Origin: Candidatus Zixiibacteriota bacterium
GTDB lineage: Bacteria > Zixibacteria > MSB-5A5 > CAIYYT01
DNA: 11,877 nucleotides
Direction of reading: 5' to 3'
NCBI GenBank assembly: GCA_963205155.1
Contig: CAUJJY010000028.1
Span: 1-11,877 of the forward strand
Shown here: one piece after another, positions 6,898 to 11,877 of the stretch
How the letters are laid out: every line of letters begins with the position of its first letter
How positions within the stretch are numbered: position 1 is the first letter of the stretch
Made by a program: the position numbers and the translations under genes
The notes under the pieces: model-generated
The model's input: the letters and a program-made list of their open reading frames with translations, nothing else
Database searches by the model: none
What the model was told of the DNA's origin: nothing

Positions 6898-7695
6898 ATG
6901 AACATGATTGATGCCATCATCCTTGGAGCTGTGCAAGGGGCCTCGGAATTCTTACCGATATCTTCTTCGGCGCACTTAGTCATTGGCCAGGCACTGCTCG
7001 GTGTTAACGAACCAAGCATATTTCTTGAAGTCGCGCTCCATGTCGGGACGCTTTTGGCAGTTCTGATTTACTACTGGAAAGATGTGGTAGGTTTGTTGAC
7101 GTCTTTCGTTAGCTATGCAGCCGGAAGAGATCGCGAACGTCATCGCGACAACTATCGGATGTGCTGGTACATTATTCTTGGATCGATTCCAGCGGCAGTT
7201 GGTGGATTGCTATTCAAGGACTGGTTTGAAGCCAAGTTCGATTCCGCAATGTTTTCGGGGTACATGCTGTTAGTCACGGCGGGTTTTCTGACGGCAACGC
7301 ACTTTGTCAAGCCATCGGCCAAGCCGATCACTTCAGTGCGCGCATTCTTGATCGGCGTAGCGCAATTCTGCGCAATATTACCGGGTATTTCCCGGTCGGG
7401 TTCGACAATTGCTGCCGGGTTGTTTCAGGGAATAGATGCACGGGCGGCAGCGCGATTTTCATTTTTGTTGTCGCTACCTGCAGTGGCCGGGGCGGTGTTG
7501 CTCAAAGCAGTTGATTTGACTAAGGTCGCCGAACCGATAACTGATTTGCCGGCGTTTGCAGTCGGCGCGTTAGTATCTTTCATTGTTGGAATTGCCGCGA
7601 TCCACTGGCTGCTTAAGATACTCGGCGGACGCAAGTTCTACCTGTTTGGATTCTATTGTTTACTTGCCGGGCTGTTTACCATAATATACATCTAA
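6898..7695 (+). CDS. uppP: undecaprenyl-diphosphatase UppP (BacA)
   Basis: 265 aa, the normal family length, an integral membrane protein with several hydrophobic helices. Both signature motifs are intact: 'QGASEFLPISSSAH' with Q13, E17 and H26, and 'PGISRSGST' at residues 162-170 with R166. The enzyme dephosphorylates undecaprenyl diphosphate to regenerate the lipid carrier for peptidoglycan and polysaccharide synthesis. It is also linked to bacitracin tolerance. No clear Shine-Dalgarno is present; an ATG two codons downstream (6904) is an alternative start. It is followed after 1 nt by the glycosyltransferase gene, so the two are surely co-transcribed. Confidence 0.97.
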   Translation: MNMIDAIILGAVQGASEFLPISSSAHLVIGQALLGVNEPSIFLEVALHVGTLLAVLIYYWKDVVGLLTSFVSYAAGRDRERHRDNYRMCWYIILGSIPAAVGGLLFKDWFEAKFDSAMFSGYMLLVTAGFLTATHFVKPSAKPITSVRAFLIGVAQFCAILPGISRSGSTIAAGLFQGIDARAAARFSFLLSLPAVAGAVLLKAVDLTKVAEPITDLPAFAVGALVSFIVGIAAIHWLLKILGGRKFYLFGFYCLLAGLFTIIYI

Positions 7696-7696
7696 G

Positions 7697-8713
7697 ATGC
7701 CGACAATCCTGGTAGTGCGGTTCAGCTCGTTGGTCGACATCGTTCTGACAGAGCCTATTGTTCGGCAACTGCGTCAAGTCCATCCCGATGCCAAGATCCA
7801 CTTCCTCACGAAATCGCGATTTGGCGAGTTACTGTCGATGTTCGATGGCATCGATCGAATTCACCTATGGGAATCGGAAGAGGCAGGCAAACACCTAATG
7901 GATGAACTGGATCAGTTCGAGTTCGACTTTACAGTTGATTTACACGACAATCTGCGGAGTCAGAAGGTTCGCAGCGCCATCGGAGTGCTCTGGGTCCATA
8001 CACGCAAAGAGTGGTTTAAGCGATTCGCGAGCGTGCGGATGAAGTGGTTGCATACCAAGCCAAGTCATGCGATCGAACGATATGGGGGAGCGCTGAAGTC
8101 GCTGGGGATGAAGTTGAACTTTGATTCACCGAGGCTAAATGTTGGTAGTGAGTTCAGGAATAGATGGAACGAAGTCAAGGCAACGAGTAGTATTCCCGAT
8201 GATTACTTCATCATTGCAGCCGGTGCCGCTCACGAGACGAAACAGGCGCCTGGTGAATTGTGGGCACAAGTGGCAAGAGTTATTGCCGAGGATATCGGAT
8301 TGAAGGCATTATTGGTCGGGGCTCCGAACGAGAAGGCCTCGATGGAAGATTTGAGAGCCAAGCTCGGGCAGGATTGCGTAGGAGTGTTGTGCGAGGAGAG
8401 TATCGGGTTGTCGGCGGCGGCCATGGCGGGGTCACGATTTGTGCTTTCGAATGACTCGGGTTCTGCGCATCTTGCGGCAGCGGTTGGAAGTCCGACACTG
8501 GCGTTGTTGGGGCCGACGCATCCGATACTCGGATTCGAGCCGAGAGGCAGGCGGGCAGGATTCTATTCGGTGAAAGAGTATTGTTCACCGTGTAGCTTAC
8601 ATGGCAAGAGGCCGTGTTATCGCGAACAGCGATTTTGCTTCACGAAAATGGATGCGACGAGAATTGTAGAGCAGATCAAGGAATTGGTCAGTAAGGAAGA
8701 AGTTGATGAGTGA
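7697..8713 (+). CDS. GT9-family glycosyltransferase (ADP-heptose:LPS heptosyltransferase type)
   Basis: 338 aa, the usual length for GT9 enzymes (WaaC/WaaF). The N-terminal Rossmann domain begins 'ILVVRFSSLVDIVLTEP', with the catalytic Asp at D14. The C-terminal domain has the nucleotide-sugar motif 'NDSGSAHLAAAVGSPTLALLG', and then the Cys-rich stretch 'CSPCSLHGKRPC...FC' often seen in GT9 proteins. The usual Gly before the catalytic Asp (SSLGD) is Val here. The enzyme probably transfers heptose (or a similar sugar) to a lipid-linked glycan at the inner face of the cytoplasmic membrane. The next gene makes a heptose precursor. No Shine-Dalgarno was seen, and translation is probably coupled to uppP. 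The exact acceptor cannot be told from sequence. Confidence 0.9.
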   Translation: MPTILVVRFSSLVDIVLTEPIVRQLRQVHPDAKIHFLTKSRFGELLSMFDGIDRIHLWESEEAGKHLMDELDQFEFDFTVDLHDNLRSQKVRSAIGVLWVHTRKEWFKRFASVRMKWLHTKPSHAIERYGGALKSLGMKLNFDSPRLNVGSEFRNRWNEVKATSSIPDDYFIIAAGAAHETKQAPGELWAQVARVIAEDIGLKALLVGAPNEKASMEDLRAKLGQDCVGVLCEESIGLSAAAMAGSRFVLSNDSGSAHLAAAVGSPTLALLGPTHPILGFEPRGRRAGFYSVKEYCSPCSLHGKRPCYREQRFCFTKMDATRIVEQIKELVSKEEVDE

Positions 8714-9263
8714 GCGGGCAATTTTCTTTGATCGAGACGGGACCGTCAATGTTGAGAAAGAATACATATATGACCCCGATCAGGTGGAGTTGATAGATGG
8801 TGCTCTGGAGGCGCTGTCGTTGGCGAAGTCAAAGGGATTTAGGATCTTCATCATCAGCAATCAATCGGGGATTGCACGGGGTTTGGCGACGGAGACGCAG
8901 GTCAGTCGTGTGAACGAGCGGCTCGAGGATCTGGTTGCGCCTGCGGGAGTCAAATTTGATGGCGTTTACTTCTGTCCCCACTTGCCAACAATATCGGGCC
9001 GTTGCACATGCCGTAAGCCCGCGAGAGGCATGATCGATCGGGCGCTGGAGACATTTGATCTCGACCTGTCGGAATCGTATGTGGTGGGTGATCGGATGCT
9101 GGATATGGGGCTGGCTCACAACATCGGTGCAACGGGGATACTTGTGCGGACCGGTTATGGGGCGATCGAAGAAAAGCAACTGCCGTCCGGCGGAGGTCCT
9201 CATCACATCGTCGATGACGTACTGGCAGCTGTGAAATTGATCCTCGACGAAATCCGCGATTAG
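8706..9263 (+). CDS. gmhB: D-glycero-D-manno-heptose 1,7-bisphosphate phosphatase (HAD family)
   Basis: 185 aa from the ATG at 8706, which overlaps the upstream stop by 8 nt and has AAGGAAG at 8693-8699; a TTG one codon earlier is less likely. HAD motif I is 'FFDRDGTVN', motif II 'ISNQSGIARG', the zinc-binding loop 'CPHLP...CTCRKP' with motif III Lys, and motif IV 'VGDRMLDM'. This arrangement is that of GmhB/HisB-N phosphatases. GmhB removes the 7-phosphate from heptose bisphosphate on the way to ADP-heptose, which fits the adjacent heptosyltransferase-type gene. The other ADP-heptose genes (gmhA, hldE, hldD) are not in this window. A histidinol-phosphatase role is an alternative, made less likely by the neighbour. 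Confidence 0.92.
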   Translation: MSERAIFFDRDGTVNVEKEYIYDPDQVELIDGALEALSLAKSKGFRIFIISNQSGIARGLATETQVSRVNERLEDLVAPAGVKFDGVYFCPHLPTISGRCTCRKPARGMIDRALETFDLDLSESYVVGDRMLDMGLAHNIGATGILVRTGYGAIEEKQLPSGGGPHHIVDDVLAAVKLILDEIRD

Positions 9264-9265
9264 CC

Positions 9266-9637
9266 ATGAAACCGCGCAAAATCAACGTCGCGGACTGTCC
9301 GCAATTCGTTACCAAGGATACTTCAAAGATTCGCGAGATACTTGCACCGAGGAATTCGCTAATAAGGCAGCAGTCGTTAGCCGAGGCGGTTGTACCGGTG
9401 GGTGGTGCGACGGAAGAACACTACCATGCGACTTCAGAGGAGATCTACTACATATTGGGCGGCACTGGTGAAATGCAGGTTGAGGGTCAATCATTTCCAG
9501 TGCGAGAAGGCGATGCTGTTGCGCTGTTACCGGGTGAGAGACACAAGATCTGGAATCGCGGAGACCAGAATCTGGTCTTTCTCTGCATTTGTGTTCCGCC
9601 GTACGAGCATGACGATACGGTGATAACAGAGAAGTGA
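9266..9637 (+). CDS. small cupin-domain protein
   Basis: 123 aa, a single cupin_2 domain. Motif 1 is complete with H52, H54 and E59 followed by the Gly, and motif 2 'GDAVALLPGERHKIWN' supplies H93. These four residues normally bind one metal ion (Fe, Mn, Zn or Ni). The fold is cytosolic. Substrate cannot be read from sequence; relatives include sugar-phosphate isomerases, dioxygenases and binding proteins. It starts 2 nt after gmhB, so it is translated from the same mRNA, and a role in sugar or envelope metabolism is reasonable but unproved. It is convergent with the ArsR gene, 15 nt away. Confidence 0.88.
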   Translation: MKPRKINVADCPQFVTKDTSKIREILAPRNSLIRQQSLAEAVVPVGGATEEHYHATSEEIYYILGGTGEMQVEGQSFPVREGDAVALLPGERHKIWNRGDQNLVFLCICVPPYEHDDTVITEK

Positions 9638-9652
9638 TGATAAAGAAAAGGG

Positions 9653-9967
9653 CTATTTCTTCTTAGCGGGAACCGGACCGATCATCGGTTTGACACAATC
9701 GACATTGCGCAGAAATCCAACCAGCTCATCGCGGAAGCCATCTTCATTAATCGCGTAGATAACTTGTTGTCCACGGCGTTTGCAGACAACCAGGCCGCTT
9801 TGCTTGAGTACGCGAAGGTGGCGCGAGATTGTCGGCTGCGAGACACTGAAAAGGTCGACAATTTCACCAACCGAACGCGCCCGCGAATTCAGCATGAGAA
9901 CTATCTTGACTCGCGTTTCGTCGGACAAAGCCCGGAATATTTGAACAACTTGATTTGTATCTGCCAT
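9653..9967 (-). CDS. ArsR-family winged-helix repressor
   Basis: 104 aa, typical of ArsR/SmtB. It has 'RALSDETRVKIVLML' at residues 12-26, the helix-turn-helix 'VGEIVDLFSVSQPTISRHL' at 33-51 and the wing 'RRGQQVIYAIN' at 64-74, then a basic tail ending in KKK. The classic ELCVCDL metal-binding Cys pair of helix 3 is absent. Only two Cys are visible (C62 in the wing region and C91 near the end), so it may sense something other than arsenic/cadmium or act through another mechanism. It is divergent from the aminotransferase, with which it shares a 169-nt promoter region. It probably represses itself and perhaps that gene. Confidence 0.95.
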   Translation of the reverse strand: MADTNQVVQIFRALSDETRVKIVLMLNSRARSVGEIVDLFSVSQPTISRHLRVLKQSGLVVCKRRGQQVIYAINEDGFRDELVGFLRNVDCVKPMIGPVPAKKK

Positions 9968-9997
9968 CTTCAGTTATCAGGTTAAAGGTGTGGACAG

Positions 9998-10026
9998 AGT
10001 ATGTAGCATGACTGCGGCAGTGTCAA
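9998..10026 (-). promoter_or_regulatory. promoter of the ArsR-family gene
   Basis: Read on the minus strand: -35 TTGACA (10026-10021), a 17-nt spacer and -10 CATACT (10003-9998), about 30 nt before the start codon. The -35 is a perfect match and the -10 is 4 of 6. Confidence 0.6.
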
Positions 10027-10056
10027 GCGCTTCCAAGAGAGAGACCGAGAATTCAA

Positions 10057-10085
10057 TTGACACCATTGGTCTTGACAGTTACAAT
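10057..10085 (+). promoter_or_regulatory. promoter of the aminotransferase gene
   Basis: -35 TTGACA (10057-10062), a 17-nt spacer and -10 TACAAT (10080-10085). This is a near-consensus sigma70 promoter predicting a start near 10092 and a ~45-nt leader. A second TTGACA lies inside the spacer (10072-10077), and TGTCAAG/CTTGACA (10021-10027 and 10071-10077) form an inverted repeat, which could serve the adjacent ArsR repressor. Confidence 0.7.
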
Positions 10086-10136
10086 TCTGTATGGATGGGC
10101 GAGAAGTCACAATGATTCATCCGGGAATGGAATACT

Positions 10137-11360
10137 ATGAGCACTCAAATGGCTAATAAGGCGGCAAGGATAGCAGAGCTATCGCAACGCGCAGTCGAGA
10201 TGCAGGCATCACCGATACGCCGGCTGGTTCCGCTTGCCGATGCGGCAAAGAAGCGTGGCACCAAGGTTTATCATCTCAATATCGGACAGCCCGACATCAT
10301 TACTCCCGATGAAATCATGCAGGCGGTGCGTCACTTTGACGAAAAAGTGCTCGCCTACGGGCCCTCCCAAGGTCTGCTGGCACTGCGCGAAGAAATCCGC
10401 AAGTATTTCCATCGCTTCGATATCAATGTAGGCGTCGATGAAATCGTAGTTACGACCGGCGGCTCCGAGGCGATATTGTTTGCCTTGATGGCGATCGGCG
10501 ATGCCGGGGATGAAGTGCTCGTACCGGAGCCATTCTATACAAACTATAACGGCTTTGCGACGATGGCGGCGATGAAGCTTGTTCCGGTTCCGACGAAGAT
10601 TGAGGATGGTTTTTCGATGCCCGCGCGGGAAGAATTCGAGAAGCGAATCACGCCGCGTACGCGCGCCATTATGTATTGTTCGCCAAATAATCCGACCGGC
10701 GCAATCTTCAGCCGCGATGATTTGAAGATGCTGACGGAACTTGCAGTCGACCGCAATTTGTGGATTATGGCCGACGAGGTGTATCGCGAATTCACGTACG
10801 ATGGGCGTGTTCATACCAGCATTCTTAGTTTTCCGGAGGTCGCCGACCGGGCAATTTGTCTTGATTCGATTTCCAAACGGTTTTCGGCCTGCGGAGCCCG
10901 AATCGGCTGTTTGATCAGCAAGAATACCGACATTATTGCGAGTGCGTTGAAATTGGGGCAGGCGCGGCTATGTCCGCCGACGATAGAGCAGATGGGCGCG
11001 ATTGCCGGATACCAAGTACTAGACTAGTTTCTTGACAGAATGAGCTCGGAGTACCAGACGAGACGTGATATCGTGTGCGAGGTATTAGCCGAGATCCCAG
11101 GCGCGGTGTTCACGAAGCCGGCTGGTGCGTTCTATATCATGCCAAAGCTCCCGGTTGATAACGCCGACAAGTTTGCGCAATGGCTGTTGACTGATTTCTC
11201 CCACAATGGCTCCACTGTAATGGTGGCGCCGGGCGACGGCTTTTATGCTTCGACCGACAAAGGGAAGCAGGAGGTTCGGATCGCCTATGTGCTTAAGGAG
11301 GCCGATCTACGGCAGGCACTTCAGGCGTTGGTGCGAGCAGTCGAAATCTACAATAAATAG
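10137..11360 (+). pseudogene. class I PLP-dependent aminotransferase interrupted by an in-frame TAG
   Basis: The 10137-11027 and 11040-11360 open frames are one gene in the same frame, separated by a single TAG (11025-11027) and four sense codons. Without the stop it would be ~407 codons, the normal length for fold-type I aminotransferases. The first part has 'SPNNPTGA' (N185), 'ADEVYREF' (D213, Y216) and the PLP lysine K247 in 'SISKRFSACGARIG'. The part after the stop supplies 'RRDIV', 'EIPGAVFTKPAGAFY' and the substrate-carboxylate Arg (codon 381, 'EVRIAYV'). All catalytic residues are intact and the C-terminal domain shows no decay. Either the mutation is recent, the base is a sequencing or strain error, or the TAG is read through. 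The reaction class is aspartate/aromatic aminotransferase-like; the exact substrate is unknown. The start at 10137 lies 51 nt after a strong promoter's -10. Confidence 0.85.
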
Positions 11361-11392
11361 GCATATCCAATCGGGGATCAATCGGCAAAAAT

Positions 11393-11877
11393 ATGTCCTC
11401 CCCGTACTTCCATCTTGATTGGCGGCGAATTCTAAGTCCGCTTGATGAACTGCGGAATTGCTCCATCTGTCCGCACGAATGTGAAGCGGATCGTGCCGGC
11501 TCGAAGCTCGGATTTTGCCAAAGCGGGGTCGGATTCTCTGTTGCCTCAATATTCCCACACCGCGGCGAAGAGCCGGTAATTTCCGGGAAGAACGGAATCT
11601 GCAACATCTTCTTCAATCACTGCAACATGCAATGTATCTATTGCCAGAACTTCGAGATAAGTCGCAATCGCGAGACTGCGGCTCAAGAATCAGAGAGTCT
11701 TGAAGTAATACTTCAGCGGATAGAGGCTGTACTCGATCAGGGAATTCTTTTGATCGGATTCGTAACGCCGTCGCATTATATCCCGCAAGTGAAGGTATTG
11801 ATAGCGGCACTTAATGAGATTCGTCCGGGGTTGCGGTATGTGTTTATCAACGGCGGATATGACCGGGTAGAGTCGTT
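11393..11877 (+). CDS. PflX-like radical SAM protein (3' partial)
   Basis: 161 codons are visible before the window ends. The N-terminal Cys cluster 'CSICPHEC' (C23, C26, C30) with 'GFC' (C42), the segment 'HRGEEPVISG', and the radical SAM motif 'CNMQCIYC' (C77, C81, C84; CX3CX2C) followed by 'QNFEISR' match the PflX/COG1313 group related to pyruvate-formate-lyase activating enzymes. It binds a 4Fe-4S cluster and S-adenosylmethionine. An extra Cys (C70) replaces the usual 'GSG' stretch just before the motif. The physiological substrate of this group is not established. It is 32 nt after the aminotransferase and probably shares its transcript. No strong Shine-Dalgarno was seen before the ATG. 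Confidence 0.9.
   Translation, partial: MSSPYFHLDWRRILSPLDELRNCSICPHECEADRAGSKLGFCQSGVGFSVASIFPHRGEEPVISGKNGICNIFFNHCNMQCIYCQNFEISRNRETAAQESESLEVILQRIEAVLDQGILLIGFVTPSHYIPQVKVLIAALNEIRPGLRYVFINGGYDRVES

Noticed and set aside
9643..9661. Bidirectional terminator between the cupin and ArsR genes
   Set aside because: AAGAAA/TTTCTT give only a weak 6-bp A/T stem without a proper T run.
11025..11027. Genome-wide reassignment of TAG or pyrrolysine decoding
   Set aside because: Other clear genes in the window end normally at TAG, and no pyl gene or suppressor tRNA is visible here. Local read-through remains possible.
11040..11360. Separate 106-aa gene after the aminotransferase
   Set aside because: It is in the same frame as the first part, contains the standard C-terminal domain of the same enzyme and has no Shine-Dalgarno, so it is the second half of an interrupted gene.
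11368..11385. Direct repeat CAATCGG, twice
   Set aside because: Only 7 bp and two copies, which is expected by chance in a GATCG-rich sequence.

Overview
The window comes from a diderm (Gram-negative-type) bacterium of moderate G+C. It carries genes for ADP-heptose and lipopolysaccharide-type sugar chemistry, undecaprenyl-phosphate recycling and an exported beta-barrel-like protein. I cannot place it firmly. The gene mix (FapA/DUF342 protein, PflX-like radical SAM protein, aminotransferase of the 'SxSKRxSxCGARIG' type, many single-domain receivers) looks like an environmental candidate phylum of the FCB type, such as Zixibacteria. That is an impression, not a result.

Region 1 (1-4442, all +) is a compact signalling operon. 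It runs: the 3' part of a GAF-HisKA histidine-kinase-like gene, a single-domain receiver, a small helical orphan, a CheB-like protein, a second single-domain receiver and a FapA/DUF342 protein. Both receivers keep their phosphorylation residues. The kinase-like protein keeps its phosphoacceptor His but has lost the N, G1 and G2 ATP-binding motifs. The CheB-like protein has lost all three catalytic residues. The operon therefore appears to contain two pseudoenzymes next to two working receivers, and this is the most unusual biology in the window.

Region 2 (4443-6017) holds an imperfect inverted repeat, tRNA-Gly(CCC), a T7 run and der (engA), the ribosome-assembly GTPase. The tRNA ends 28 nt before der.

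Region 3 (6018-9637, all +) is an envelope cluster: a secreted beta-barrel-like protein, uppP, a GT9 heptosyltransferase-type enzyme, a gmhB-like heptose-bisphosphate phosphatase and a cupin. The last four are almost contiguous and are probably one transcript.

Region 4 (9638-11877) starts with an ArsR-type repressor on the minus strand, facing a well-formed divergent promoter pair. A class I aminotransferase follows, interrupted by one in-frame TAG with no frame change. The window ends inside a PflX-like radical SAM gene. No insertion sequence, CRISPR array or phage gene was seen, and no stretch over 300 nt lacks a gene.
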